Source of the DNA: Crocinitomicaceae bacterium
Lineage (GTDB): Bacteria > Bacteroidota > Bacteroidia > Flavobacteriales_D > Crocinitomicaceae
DNA: 43,904 nt
Direction of reading: 5' to 3'
NCBI GenBank assembly: GCA_023254905.1
Contig: JALRKF010000023.1
Span: forward strand, 1 to 43,904
The notes under the pieces are model-generated. The model ran no database searches, was not told the DNA's origin, and saw only the letters and a list, made by a program, of their open reading frames with translations. Positions 34,537-43,597 of this stretch are shown piece after piece. Numbering within the stretch: the stretch's first letter is position 1; each line of letters starts with the position of its first letter. The position numbers were made by a program, and so were the translations under genes.

Positions 34537-34887
34537 TTAAAATTTTGTTCTGAAGTAGACCTTAAAGGCTTCACGCCGTATGATCAAGGCTGAAAGTTCT
34601 TCAATTGGATTTTCCTCGGTAATTGCTTGTAGGAACTTACTTTGCGGGATATCAATCTGGTAATTTATTTGAAGCAGTTGCCTTTCTCCGAGACGCATTA
34701 CTCTGTCGAGTGCATCTGTAACAATCGAGAAAATAGCTTCGTAATCGAGCTCTTTTTCTAGTAAAATATTGTCTACTGTTAAACCTTGAACAGAAAAATC
34801 CTTGTGGATTTGCTGTTGGGTTTGTAATACAAACTCAGGTATTCTGAATTGTTCCAGAACCTGTTTCCTCGAGAGTATAAACTCCAT
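34537..34887 (-). CDS. Small hypothetical protein coupled to metG
   Basis: A 116-residue soluble protein, mostly helical by composition, with no signal peptide, membrane segment or recognised motif. A middle segment 'VTDALDRVMRLGERQLLQINYQIDIPQ' looks amphipathic. Its ATG shares one base with the metG stop (TAATG), implying translational coupling and possibly a function tied to translation or tRNA metabolism, but this is only context. The downstream sucA gene has its own promoter. Function unknown. Confidence 0.7.
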   Translation of the reverse strand: MEFILSRKQVLEQFRIPEFVLQTQQQIHKDFSVQGLTVDNILLEKELDYEAIFSIVTDALDRVMRLGERQLLQINYQIDIPQSKFLQAITEENPIEELSALIIRREAFKVYFRTKF

Positions 34888-36941
34888 TATCGTACTCCTG
34901 AACCAGGTTCAAATTCCTTTTCCGGAGAAACAAAGGCAAGTTCACCCTCCGCATTTTCTGCCATTAGGATCATTCCCTGTGATTCAATACCTCTGATCTT
35001 TCGCGGAGCAAGATTCAACAGTACAGTAACAGTTTTACCGATCACTTCTTCAGTTGAATAGTGTTGAGCGATTCCGGAAACGATGGTACGCGTATCTATA
35101 CCTGTGTCCACCGTTAATTTCAAAAGTTTATCTGCTTTCTCAACTTTTTCAGCAGTAAGGATTTTTCCTAGGCGGACATCCATTTTCATGAAATCATCAA
35201 AAGATGTTTCCTCTTTTTGCGGTTCAAATTTCATGTTTTCTTTGGCTTTTTCTTCAAGTAACTTAACCTCGGCTTCAACAAGTTCATCGTCCACTTTTGT
35301 GAATAGGATCTCTGGCTTGTTTATTCGATGACCTGCGTTCAATAGATCATTGGAACCAGCGTTATTCCAATTATTATTCGAAATGTTCAAGAACGCCTCC
35401 AATTTGCTTGCTATGTTTGGAAGGAACGGTTGCAATACGATGCTCAAATTAGCAGTGATCTGCAATGCAATATTCATGATTGTTTTGACTCGCTCTGGAT
35501 CTGTTTTGATCAATTTCCAAGGCTCCGTATCTGCTAGATATTTATTTCCTAGTCTCGCAAGATTCATTGCTTCGGCCTGAGCTTCTCGAAGTTTGTATTG
35601 ATATGTCAATTTTGCGATCCTTCTTGGAATGCTCGCCATCTCTTCAAGTACATGTTTGTCCTCGTCGTTCAGCTCATTTACCTGAGGCACAAGGCCATCA
35701 TAATATTTATGCGTAAGCACTAAAGCTCTGTTCACGAAGTTCCCGAGAATGTCTGCCAACTCACTGTTAATTCGAGTTTGAAATTCTTTCCAAGTGAACT
35801 CACTGTCTTTCGTTTCAGGAGCAATGGAAGTTAATACATATTTCAACTCATCGATACGGTTCGGATACCTTTCTATGTATTCGTGTAACCAGACAGCCCA
35901 GTTTCTTGAAGTAGAGAATTTCCCGCCTTCGAGATTAAGGAATTCATATGCAGGGACGTTTTCAGGCAGAATAAGTCCTCCATGAGCCTTCAGGAGTATC
36001 GGGAAAATGATAGCGTGGAAAACGATGTTATCTTTACCAATAAAATGCACCAATTTGCGGTCTCTAGTCCAGTAATCCTCCCAGTTTTTACCGTTATCCT
36101 GTGCCCATTGTTTTGTTGCAGAAATATATCCGATCGGTGCGTCTAACCATACGTAAAGGACCTTCCCATCTGCACCCTCAACCGGTACTTTTACACCCCA
36201 GTCGAGATCGCGCGTCATCGCCCGCGGACGCAATCCGTTATCGATCCATGACATACATTGACCAATCACCTGGTTTCTCCATTTTGATGCATCGTGCTGT
36301 AACTCTCCGTTTAACTCACCTTTCTGGATCCAGTCTTTCAACCATCCTTCGTGGTCCTGCATTGGTAGGTACCAGTGATATGTTTCTTTCAGAATTGGCT
36401 TCTTTCCGCTTAAGGTTGAGAGTGGGTTGATCAAGTCGGCTGGACTCAATGATGTTCCACAGCTTTCACACTGATCTCCATATGCGTTTTCACTCTTACA
36501 ATTAGGACAAGTTCCTGCGATGTATCTGTCAGCCAAAAACTGTTTGAACTCTTCATCATAGAACTGCTCACTTGTTTCTTTGGTGAACAGTCCTTCGTTA
36601 TTAAGCCTCTTAAAAAAGTCCTTAGCGGTTTCATGGTGCAATTCAGCTGAAGTCCTGTGAAAGATGTCAAATGAGATATTAAAGTCATTAAAGGCTTTAC
36701 CGATAACACTATTGTATTTATCTACAATTTCCTGTGGAGATATACCTTCTTTTTTGGCACGCAATGTGATTGCAGCGCCGTGTTCATCAGATCCACAAAT
36801 GAAAGCGACATCGTGATCATTCATCCGAAGAAAACGAACAAAAATATCTGCCGGGAGATACACCCCTGCAACGTGACCAAGATGGAGTGGACCGTTGGCA
36901 TATGGCAGTGCCGCAGTTACTGTGAATTTTTCTTTTGGCAT
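34887..36941 (-). CDS. metG: Methionine--tRNA ligase
   Basis: Charges tRNA-Met for initiation and elongation. The 684-residue protein is set to start at ATG 36941, two codons inside a TTG-started frame. Motifs: HIGH-type HLGH (residues 20-23), a zinc knuckle with cysteines in [17 protein letters not shown], and KFSTS as the KMSKS-type motif in [10 protein letters not shown]. The C-terminal anticodon-binding bundle is followed by an appended tRNA-binding domain (about 580-684, [21 protein letters not shown], ending near [12 protein letters not shown]), present in the longer form of bacterial MetRS. A promoter element stands 20 nt upstream. The last base of its stop overlaps the start of the small downstream gene. 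Confidence 0.96.
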   Translation of the reverse strand: MPKEKFTVTAALPYANGPLHLGHVAGVYLPADIFVRFLRMNDHDVAFICGSDEHGAAITLRAKKEGISPQEIVDKYNSVIGKAFNDFNISFDIFHRTSAELHHETAKDFFKRLNNEGLFTKETSEQFYDEEFKQFLADRYIAGTCPNCKSENAYGDQCESCGTSLSPADLINPLSTLSGKKPILKETYHWYLPMQDHEGWLKDWIQKGELNGELQHDASKWRNQVIGQCMSWIDNGLRPRAMTRDLDWGVKVPVEGADGKVLYVWLDAPIGYISATKQWAQDNGKNWEDYWTRDRKLVHFIGKDNIVFHAIIFPILLKAHGGLILPENVPAYEFLNLEGGKFSTSRNWAVWLHEYIERYPNRIDELKYVLTSIAPETKDSEFTWKEFQTRINSELADILGNFVNRALVLTHKYYDGLVPQVNELNDEDKHVLEEMASIPRRIAKLTYQYKLREAQAEAMNLARLGNKYLADTEPWKLIKTDPERVKTIMNIALQITANLSIVLQPFLPNIASKLEAFLNISNNNWNNAGSNDLLNAGHRINKPEILFTKVDDELVEAEVKLLEEKAKENMKFEPQKEETSFDDFMKMDVRLGKILTAEKVEKADKLLKLTVDTGIDTRTIVSGIAQHYSTEEVIGKTVTVLLNLAPRKIRGIESQGMILMAENAEGELAFVSPEKEFEPGSGVR

Positions 36942-36960
36942 CAACAATGTATTTAGACCG

Positions 36961-36968
36961 CAAAGATA
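36961..36968 (-). promoter_or_regulatory. Bacteroidota -7 promoter element of metG (TATCTTTG)
   Basis: On the minus strand TATCTTTG fits TAnnTTTG and lies 19 nt before the metG ATG, in the 35-bp gap behind the upstream dehydrogenase-like gene. No TTG is seen at the -33 position. Confidence 0.5.
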
Positions 36969-36976
36969 AATAAAAG

Positions 36977-38323
36977 TCAGACCTTCGTCAGGCTATATTT
37001 TTTCTCAATGAATTTGATGTCAAACTCTTCCAATTCGTTCAGAATAGGATTGTATAATTCAGGTTTGATTGGAAGGGTCACACCTCTTTCTTTCACTTCA
37101 CCTTTGAGGATCATTTTGGCACAGATCGCAGCAGGTAATCCAACAGTATTCGACATTGATGTATACAGCTGATCTTCTCCAATGTTTACCATGTGTGATT
37201 CAACGCGATATTGTTCACCATTAAGCTCATATTCAAACTCATGAACCATCACAAGCATGTCTTTATCACCGTGATCCAGGGATAACTTACGCACCAATAT
37301 TTCCTGAAGTAGCTGAGCGGGTGTAGCTTTTTCCAAATCGAAAATAGGCTCTCGATTAAAGATGCCAAGCCACTCAAACTTGTCGAATAGATGAAGTCTA
37401 TCCTCTCCGAGGAAGTCTTTGAATTTGTCTTCTACCGTTTTGCTCTTATCGTAGGGCAAGAATGCATTGATAAATGAGCGAGGGGTTAAGCCTTTTGAAA
37501 TTTGCATTTCATAACGGTCATCGGTAATACCTAACTCAATGAACACATTCCATGCTTGACAGAATCCAGGTCTTCTTAAAGTACCCCTGAAGATTGTTGG
37601 AATATCCTCAATTCCGTAAATAGATCTGTACGATAAAGAATCTCGATTTGCATATCCAACAAAATCTCCATAGCCATCTATTTGGATATGATCCAACCGA
37701 TTGAATAATCTGTTGTATGGAATATATTTGTATTCGTTATTTCGAATGAAGCATGCTGACCCACCTTGTCCTGCTAGAACTACATTTCGCGGGTTCCAAG
37801 TAAACTTGTAGTTCCAAGGATTATTATCACTTTCAGGCGCAATTAAACCTCCACAAAAGGATTTAAAGCTGGTAAGCTTACCTCCCTTTTCCTTTACGGC
37901 ATCAATAATTTTCATCGCACTCATATGGTCAATACCCGGATCTACACCAATCTCATTCATAATAACAATTCCAGCATCTTTCGCTTCTCGATCCAGATCC
38001 TTCATCTCGGCAGAAATATAAGATGGTGTTATAAGGTCCGTTTTTAAATCTATACAATCTCGAGCTACTTCAGGATGAAAGCGAGCAGGCAACATAGATA
38101 TTACCAGGTCCGATTTTTTTATTTCTGGTCTTCTTTCTTCTGCATCCAAAGCGTTAAAAGCCATAGGTATTCCGTTCACATGTCCGTCGATCTTGCTTTT
38201 TACAAGGTCGATATCACGGTCAACAACTCGAATTTGCCAATTGTAATGAACAGACTTTTCAAGTAAGTATTTGATAAGTGAGGAAGAGGAAAGCCCTGCT
38301 CCGAGGACAAGAATTCTTTTCAT
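36977..38323 (-). CDS. Saccharopine-dehydrogenase-like oxidoreductase
   Basis: A 448-residue cytoplasmic NAD(P)-dependent enzyme of the saccharopine dehydrogenase/reductase family. The N-terminal Rossmann fold shows the dinucleotide loop [12 protein letters not shown] at about residues 5-16. The middle has '[17 protein letters not shown]', '[15 protein letters not shown]' and '[21 protein letters not shown]', the pattern of the C-terminal substrate-binding domain, and the end returns to the Rossmann part with '[19 protein letters not shown]'. In known members it interconverts saccharopine and aminoadipate semialdehyde in lysine metabolism; no other lysine-pathway genes are nearby, so the exact substrate is open. 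The gene has the best-formed promoter of the window and is divergent from yebC. Confidence 0.88.
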   Translation of the reverse strand: MKRILVLGAGLSSSSLIKYLLEKSVHYNWQIRVVDRDIDLVKSKIDGHVNGIPMAFNALDAEERRPEIKKSDLVISMLPARFHPEVARDCIDLKTDLITPSYISAEMKDLDREAKDAGIVIMNEIGVDPGIDHMSAMKIIDAVKEKGGKLTSFKSFCGGLIAPESDNNPWNYKFTWNPRNVVLAGQGGSACFIRNNEYKYIPYNRLFNRLDHIQIDGYGDFVGYANRDSLSYRSIYGIEDIPTIFRGTLRRPGFCQAWNVFIELGITDDRYEMQISKGLTPRSFINAFLPYDKSKTVEDKFKDFLGEDRLHLFDKFEWLGIFNREPIFDLEKATPAQLLQEILVRKLSLDHGDKDMLVMVHEFEYELNGEQYRVESHMVNIGEDQLYTSMSNTVGLPAAICAKMILKGEVKERGVTLPIKPELYNPILNELEEFDIKFIEKKYSLTKV

Positions 38324-38340
38324 AGTTCGTTGTTGTAGAT

Positions 38341-38370
38341 CAAAAGTAGGGAATGAAATAAACGCATCAA
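38341..38370 (-). promoter_or_regulatory. Complete Bacteroidota promoter (TTG-N19-TACTTTTG)
   Basis: On the minus strand TTG (38368-38370) precedes TACTTTTG (38341-38348) by exactly 19 nt, the consensus arrangement. It lies 17 nt before the ATG of the saccharopine-dehydrogenase-like gene. A small inverted repeat AACGC-N6-GCGTT (38361-38376) overlaps the -33 element and could be an operator. Confidence 0.65.
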
Positions 38371-38475
38371 AGCGTTAAATAAAATTATTATACACGAACA
38401 AACTGTTAAAAATTCAAATTCTTGAAATGCTATTTAATAATCCTCTAATTCTGCGCTGAATGCTCATTTCTTTGG

Positions 38476-38505
38476 TTGTTCCAAAGGAAGAAAAAGTTAT
38501 TTTTG
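38476..38505 (+). promoter_or_regulatory. Complete Bacteroidota promoter of yebC (TTG-N19-TATTTTTG)
   Basis: TTG (38476-38478) precedes TATTTTTG (38498-38505) by 19 nt, the consensus spacing, and lies 24 nt before the yebC ATG. Confidence 0.65.
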
Positions 38506-38529
38506 TGGAAAAGCACACGTTAAGTATTT

Positions 38530-39240
38530 ATGGGTAGAGCATTTGAATATCGCAGAGCAGCGAAAGAAAAAAGATGGGATAAAATGTCAAAACTTTTTCC
38601 GCGATTAGGAAAAGCAATAACCATTGCAGCCAAGGAGGGTGGTCCTGATCCTGACATGAATGCCACTTTACGCACAGCTATTAAGAATGCCAAGGCACAA
38701 AACATGCCGAAGGATAATATTGAAGCGGCTATTAAAAGAGCTTCAGCAAAGGATGCAGAGGAATTCACGGAGATTATTTATGAGGGTAAAGGGCCGCATG
38801 GTGTTTTAGTATATGTAGAATGTGCAACGGATAATCCTACAAGAACGATTGCTAATGTGAAATCTTACTTCAATAAAGCTGGAGGTGGGGTTGTTCCCAA
38901 TGGCTCATTTGAGTATATGTTTAATAGAAAGGCTGTTTTTGAGATTGAGAAAACAGAAGACATGGATATCGAGGAAATGGAGCTTGAGTTGATTGATTTC
39001 GGATTAGAAGAAATAGAGGAGAATGAGGGAATCATTTATGTGTTTGGGGATTATAAATCATTTGGCTCATTATCAAATGCACTGGATAGAATGGAGTTGG
39101 ACGTGAAAAAATCGGATCTACAACGGATTCCTACGCAACCTGTACAATTCAGTGAAGAACAGATTGAAGAGATTGAAAAAATGCTAGACAAGATTGAGGA
39201 TGATGATGATATTCAGAATGTTTTCACCAATATCGCTTAG
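38530..39240 (+). CDS. YebC/PmpR-family protein
   Basis: A 236-residue cytoplasmic protein of the YebC/TACO1 family, variously described as transcriptional regulators or as translation factors that relieve ribosome stalling. The N-terminus '[44 protein letters not shown]' is split by a short linker but otherwise follows the family, with '[18 protein letters not shown]', '[23 protein letters not shown]' and '[18 protein letters not shown]' also conserved. The acidic C-terminus ([12 protein letters not shown]) is typical. Promoter well formed. It precedes sprE by 73 bp. Confidence 0.93.
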   Translation: MGRAFEYRRAAKEKRWDKMSKLFPRLGKAITIAAKEGGPDPDMNATLRTAIKNAKAQNMPKDNIEAAIKRASAKDAEEFTEIIYEGKGPHGVLVYVECATDNPTRTIANVKSYFNKAGGGVVPNGSFEYMFNRKAVFEIEKTEDMDIEEMELELIDFGLEEIEENEGIIYVFGDYKSFGSLSNALDRMELDVKKSDLQRIPTQPVQFSEEQIEEIEKMLDKIEDDDDIQNVFTNIA

Positions 39241-39313
39241 TTTTTAAGGGATCTGAATAATAAAATAGAAAAAACGGAGTTATTTGACTACTAAAAATTG
39301 ATCGCATTAACTG

Positions 39314-41938
39314 ATGATTAAGAGGAACATTAAACATTTTATTGCAGCCATTCTAAGCATTGTATTGATAGCTTGCTCGACTGAAAAGAATACACTCGTC
39401 AGTCGGTCTTACCATGGAATGACAGCACGTTATAATGGTTACTTCAACGCGACAGAACTTATTCGGCAATCAATGGATTCCTACACCGATTCTCGGGCAG
39501 AGGATTATTACAGTGTACTCGAAATAAACGTTATTCCAAATGAGGAAGAGGTTGTAGCAATGTATCCTGCCATCGATACAGCTATTGCAAAATGTAAGAA
39601 AGTAATCCAGAAGCATAGCATGCCCAGTAATGACCGCCCCCACCTTAAAAAGGAGGAGCATAATAAATGGATTGATGAGAACTGGACAATGATAGGAATT
39701 GCATCCTATTTGAGAAGAGACTACGAGGGAGCGATGAAAAGCTTTAAGTATGTTCGAAAATTCTATAAAAATGATCCGTCCTTGTACATAGGAGAGCTTT
39801 GGATGGCGAAAACGAACATAGCTAAAGGCAGGCTCCCAGAGGCAAAGTTTAATCTTGAAAACTTGGATAAGGCGATGGATGCTCAAGAGAATTCTGCGAC
39901 GAAGAAAAAATCAAAGTTAAAGTCTAAAAAAAGCGCTGAAGAACCTGCAAAATTCCCTAAAAAAATACTCGCTGATTTTGAGAGAACGAAAGCCGAATTA
40001 GCACTTATTAAAGGAAACAAAAAGGAGGCGATCAAGTTTCTCGAAGAGTCTTTGAAATACAAACAGGATAATGGGCAAAGAGCCAGAACTCACTTTGTTC
40101 TCGGACAGCTGTATGAAGAGCAAAGTGAAAACGGAAATGCGGTAAAACATTATGCAAAGGTCATAAAGGGAAACGCTAAGTATGAGATGGTGTTGAATGC
40201 CAAGATAAAAAAAGCTTTTCTTGGAAGTAGAAATGAACAAAAGAAAGACTTATTTCAATTGATCAAAGATGCCAAAAATGCCGAGTACCGAGATCAGATT
40301 TACTATGCTTTGGCAGGGATTGAGCTTAAAGAAAAGAACGAGGCAAAGGCAATTGAGTACCTCACTCTATCAGCCTTCTATTCAAATAAAAACACAAGGC
40401 AAAAGGGGATGGCTTATGAGAAGTTAGGAGATCTTCGATTTGCTAAAAGAGATTATGTTCGTGCACAGAAATATTACGATTCGTGTGCGAATGTGATACC
40501 AGAATCATATCCGAATGCTGAGGCGATTAGAAATAAAGCGGAAAACCTTGCAAACCTCGTAGTTGCTGTGGAAACAGCAATGTATGAAGATAGTGTGCAA
40601 CGCATCGCAGCTATGCCAACACAACAGCGACATGCGTACTTAGAAAAATTGATTAAAAAGATAAAGGAGGAAGAACAAAAGCGAAAGGAGAGAGAAGCAA
40701 TCCGTTTACGTGAGCTTCAAGAAAACCAAACAAGTTTTACAGATGATGCAGCTGGATCTAAATTCTACTGGAATAACGAGAAAATGGTTCGAGACGGTAA
40801 ACAAGAGTTTAAAAGGTTGTGGAGTGAGCGTCTTGATGAGGATGACTGGAGGAGATCCGAGAAAATGCCAACCATAAGTATGGTAGAGGATTCAGAGGAT
40901 AACGACTCTATAATAGCCCAGCGAGAAGATACACTCAGTGTGGAAATGCTGGAAGCAAACTTACCATTAACAGAAGAGAAACTTAAAATAAGCAACGAAA
41001 GGTTGCTCGAGGCTTATTACAATGCAGGTGTGATTTACAACAAAGAGCTTAATGAGGAAAATACAGCTTCCGATTACCTTGAAAAAGTCATAGAACATCG
41101 AGTAGAAGATAAGCACAAACTGTTATCTGCTTTCGAATTGTACAAGATTTATGAAATCAAAAATACTGGGCGTTCAGAGCGTTATAAAAGGTACATCCTG
41201 GATAACTATCCCGCAAGCGATTTTGCATTATATCTGAATGACCCTGATTATTTTAAGAAAAAGAGGGAGATGGATGCTCTTGCCGAGCAGGAATATATTA
41301 CTCTACTTGAAAGATACAATCGAGGAATCTACTATCCTGTGATTTCAAGATCGGACAAAGTCATCCTCAATGAACCCGATAATAAGTTTAGAGCAAAATA
41401 TATATTGCTAAAAGCTTTAGCAAAAGGACAGGTCACGGAAAACAAGAAAGAGTTAATACCAATTTTACAAGTGATAATCTCGGAATACCCAGAATCCCTA
41501 GAAGCGGAAAGAGCCCAAGAAATGATCAATATAATAAACAATGGCTATTCTGTTAGCGAGGAGTACGACTTTGATAAAAAGTCGACCTTTAATTACGACA
41601 ATAATGCTAAATTGAAGGTCATTTTAGTACTTGAAAAGGATGTAAGCTCAAATTCGGCTAAGGCAAGAATTGTAGACTTTAACCGTGAATTCTTTAGTAG
41701 ACAGCGAATTAATGTATCTTCGTCGGCATATTCGAGTGAGCAGAGTATTGTGATGATGAGTGATTTTGATAACGAATCAGCGGCGTCTGAATATATCCGT
41801 GTATTCAAACAAACCCGCAAGCATCTTTTGGACCTTCAGGAGGGAAACATTATGATGGTCACAGATGATAATTTGAAGGTAGTTATTCAGCAACGTAAGT
41901 TGAGAGAATACGAGACCTTTTATGAGGAATATTATTAA
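39314..41938 (+). CDS. sprE: SprE/PorW-like T9SS-associated TPR lipoprotein
   Basis: An 874-residue lipoprotein (lipobox LIAC, lipidated Cys21) needed in relatives for type IX secretion and gliding. SprE of Flavobacterium johnsoniae and PorW of Porphyromonas gingivalis are the characterised members. After the lipobox comes the family start 'SRSYHGMTARYNGYFNATELIRQSM', then many TPR-like helical repeats (about 100-400 and 560-740), a lysine/glutamate-rich charged segment near 440-500, and a C-terminal domain (about 770-874) with 'LKVILVLEKDVSSNSAKARIVDFNREFF'. The outer-membrane link to the translocon is inferred from the family. It is followed by a bactofilin gene 12 bp downstream, a known arrangement in Bacteroidota. 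Confidence 0.85.
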   Translation: MIKRNIKHFIAAILSIVLIACSTEKNTLVSRSYHGMTARYNGYFNATELIRQSMDSYTDSRAEDYYSVLEINVIPNEEEVVAMYPAIDTAIAKCKKVIQKHSMPSNDRPHLKKEEHNKWIDENWTMIGIASYLRRDYEGAMKSFKYVRKFYKNDPSLYIGELWMAKTNIAKGRLPEAKFNLENLDKAMDAQENSATKKKSKLKSKKSAEEPAKFPKKILADFERTKAELALIKGNKKEAIKFLEESLKYKQDNGQRARTHFVLGQLYEEQSENGNAVKHYAKVIKGNAKYEMVLNAKIKKAFLGSRNEQKKDLFQLIKDAKNAEYRDQIYYALAGIELKEKNEAKAIEYLTLSAFYSNKNTRQKGMAYEKLGDLRFAKRDYVRAQKYYDSCANVIPESYPNAEAIRNKAENLANLVVAVETAMYEDSVQRIAAMPTQQRHAYLEKLIKKIKEEEQKRKEREAIRLRELQENQTSFTDDAAGSKFYWNNEKMVRDGKQEFKRLWSERLDEDDWRRSEKMPTISMVEDSEDNDSIIAQREDTLSVEMLEANLPLTEEKLKISNERLLEAYYNAGVIYNKELNEENTASDYLEKVIEHRVEDKHKLLSAFELYKIYEIKNTGRSERYKRYILDNYPASDFALYLNDPDYFKKKREMDALAEQEYITLLERYNRGIYYPVISRSDKVILNEPDNKFRAKYILLKALAKGQVTENKKELIPILQVIISEYPESLEAERAQEMINIINNGYSVSEEYDFDKKSTFNYDNNAKLKVILVLEKDVSSNSAKARIVDFNREFFSRQRINVSSSAYSSEQSIVMMSDFDNESAASEYIRVFKQTRKHLLDLQEGNIMMVTDDNLKVVIQQRKLREYETFYEEYY

Positions 41939-41950
41939 TAAGGAATAAAA

Positions 41951-42355
41951 ATGAGAGGAAAGACACCAACAGAAAGCCCAGACAGATTAAATGTAATTGT
42001 GGAAGGGTCAAAAGTTATTGGAGATATTATTACTGAGTCAAATTTGCGCATTGATGGTGAGGTTTCAGGGAATGTTACATCAGCTTCGAAAGTAGTTATT
42101 GGAGTAAATGGAAAGGTCAAAGGAAACCTTTCTTGTAAAAATGCAGATATTGAAGGTTATGTTGATGGTATCATCAAAACAGAGAGCCTACTTTCGTTAA
42201 GAGCAAATGCCAACGTTACCGGTGAGATCTCTACTTCGAAAATACAGATTGATGAAGGCGCTAAATTTTCCGGTAATTGTAAGATGAATAATATGACTAA
42301 AATCAGCTCAACAGCTGATGTCGAAATGGAGAAAAAGCAGGGGGTAGCATATTAG
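41951..42355 (+). CDS. Bactofilin (polymer-forming cytoskeletal protein)
   Basis: A 134-residue bactofilin, which assembles nucleotide-free filaments at the membrane and helps position cell-shape or envelope machinery. The beta-helix core (about 12-115) is built from short repeats: 'LNVIVEGSKVIGDIITESNLRIDGEVSGNVTSASKV', split over turns, then 'GKVKGNLSCKNADIEGYVDG' and 'NANVTGEISTSKIQIDEGAKFSGNC'. N- and C-terminal tails are short and polar. An AGGA stretch stands 9 nt ahead of the ATG. The gene follows sprE by 12 bp and is followed by the AtpZ-like/MlaE-like ORF after 13 bp, so it sits in an envelope-related operon. Confidence 0.93.
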   Translation: MRGKTPTESPDRLNVIVEGSKVIGDIITESNLRIDGEVSGNVTSASKVVIGVNGKVKGNLSCKNADIEGYVDGIIKTESLLSLRANANVTGEISTSKIQIDEGAKFSGNCKMNNMTKISSTADVEMEKKQGVAY

Positions 42356-42368
42356 AACAGTTTAAGAT

Positions 42369-42821
42369 TTGAAACCCTCTGGTAAGTTTTTGATTTTAAC
42401 GGGGATAGCTATGCAAATGGGCATAACTATTTTTGCAGGAGCATACTTTGGTAAATATCTTGATGAGCACTACCCGAGTTCAAAGAAATGGTTTACCATG
42501 CTTTTTTATCCCTTTGCTATCGCTATAGCAATGTATACCGGTATTTTCGGTGGATGGATGGCGGCAATGTTCGGAAACTATGCACCTACAGCAGACTTCA
42601 TTGCTGGGATTCAAGAAGACTTCGTGGGGTTTCACGTCACCTATGCCTTCATTAAATCGTTGGTGTTTGCTGTTATCATTGCTACCCTACCCGCCTATCA
42701 CGGCTATTACCTAAAAGGTGGAGCATTAGAGGTCGGAAAAGCAGCTACTGTATCATTTATCTGGACGAGTGTTGTTATAATCATTGTCAACTATGTGCTC
42801 ACTCAATTACTCTTAGGCTAA
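42369..42821 (+). CDS. Chimeric ORF: AtpZ-like N-terminus joined to MlaE-permease C-terminus
   Basis: A 150-residue membrane protein whose two halves belong to different families. Residues 1 to about 50 follow the AtpZ/AtpI pattern found next to ATP synthase genes: 'LILTGIAMQMGITIFAGAYFG', then KYLDEH, then KKWFTMLF. From about residue 57 the sequence follows the last 95 residues of an MlaE-type lipid-transport permease: GIFGGW, a 'YAFIKSLVFAVIIATLPAYHGYYLKGGALEVGKAATVSF' stretch in segments, and the terminal NYVLTQLLL. A normal MlaE is about 250 residues, so its first 150 are missing. The ORF starts at TTG 42369 and ends in TAATG overlapping the ATPase gene. It is either a real fusion or a junction artefact. 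Confidence 0.7.
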   Translation: MKPSGKFLILTGIAMQMGITIFAGAYFGKYLDEHYPSSKKWFTMLFYPFAIAIAMYTGIFGGWMAAMFGNYAPTADFIAGIQEDFVGFHVTYAFIKSLVFAVIIATLPAYHGYYLKGGALEVGKAATVSFIWTSVVIIIVNYVLTQLLLG

Positions 42822-43597
42822 TGATACAAGTAGAGCACATATCAAAGGCATTCGGAGAAGCCACCGTACTCAATGACATCAGTACCACTTTTGAGCGCGG
42901 TAAAACAAACCTCATAATAGGTCAGAGTGGATCGGGTAAAACAGTCTTTCTAAAATCGTTGATTGGCCTGCATGAGACCGATAAGGGTCGAATTGCATTC
43001 GATGGAGTCTATCTTGACACTTTAGAGCGCGATGAGCAGCGTGAACTTCGAAAAGCAATGGGGATGGTCTTTCAGGGAAGCGCATTATTCGACTCTATGA
43101 CGGTAGCCGAAAATGTTTGTTTTCCACTTCAAATGTTCACCTCCTATTCTTCTAAAGAAAAGAGCGAACAGGTAGACCGTGTATTAGAGCGCGTTAATCT
43201 TGTTGATGCACATCAGAAATTCCCTTCTGAACTCTCTGGAGGTATGAAGAAACGTGTGGCCATTGCGCGTGCCATTGTTATGAATCCCAAGTTTCTTTTT
43301 TGCGACGAACCTAACTCGGGGCTTGATCCCAAAACCGCTATTCTCATCGACGACCTGATTCAGGAGATCACAAGAGAATACAATATCACTACCCTTATCA
43401 ACACCCATGATATGAACTCCGTCATGCAAATTGGTGAAAAGATCGTCTTTCTAAAAGAAGGTAACGTGGCTTGGGAGGGCAGTAAAGAAGAAATCTTTGT
43501 TACCGACAATCAGGCGATCAGCGATTTCGTTTATGCCTCTGATTTGTATCAGAATGTACGCAAAGTTTACATCGAGAAAGCCAAAAGCAAGGCCTAG
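42821..43597 (+). CDS. mlaF: ABC transporter ATP-binding protein, MlaF type
   Basis: ATPase expected to power an Mla-type phospholipid transporter between the membranes. The 258-residue protein has Walker A GQSGSGKT (residues 34-41), the Q-loop in GMVFQGSALFDSMTV, the signature LSGGM (138-142), Walker B FLFCDEP (158-164) and the switch histidine in NTHDM. The short loop after the Q-loop and 'GLDPKTAILIDDLIQEITREYN' are as in MlaF. It follows the MlaE-like C-terminus with a one-base overlap, the normal mlaE-mlaF coupling, so this pair belongs together. The substrate-binding MlaD partner is not visible. GC content is somewhat higher than in sprE. Confidence 0.9.
   Translation: MIQVEHISKAFGEATVLNDISTTFERGKTNLIIGQSGSGKTVFLKSLIGLHETDKGRIAFDGVYLDTLERDEQRELRKAMGMVFQGSALFDSMTVAENVCFPLQMFTSYSSKEKSEQVDRVLERVNLVDAHQKFPSELSGGMKKRVAIARAIVMNPKFLFCDEPNSGLDPKTAILIDDLIQEITREYNITTLINTHDMNSVMQIGEKIVFLKEGNVAWEGSKEEIFVTDNQAISDFVYASDLYQNVRKVYIEKAKSKA

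Noticed and set aside
36101-36430. 109-codon plus-strand ORF inside metG
   Set aside because: Antisense shadow of the synthetase; no motif and no start context.
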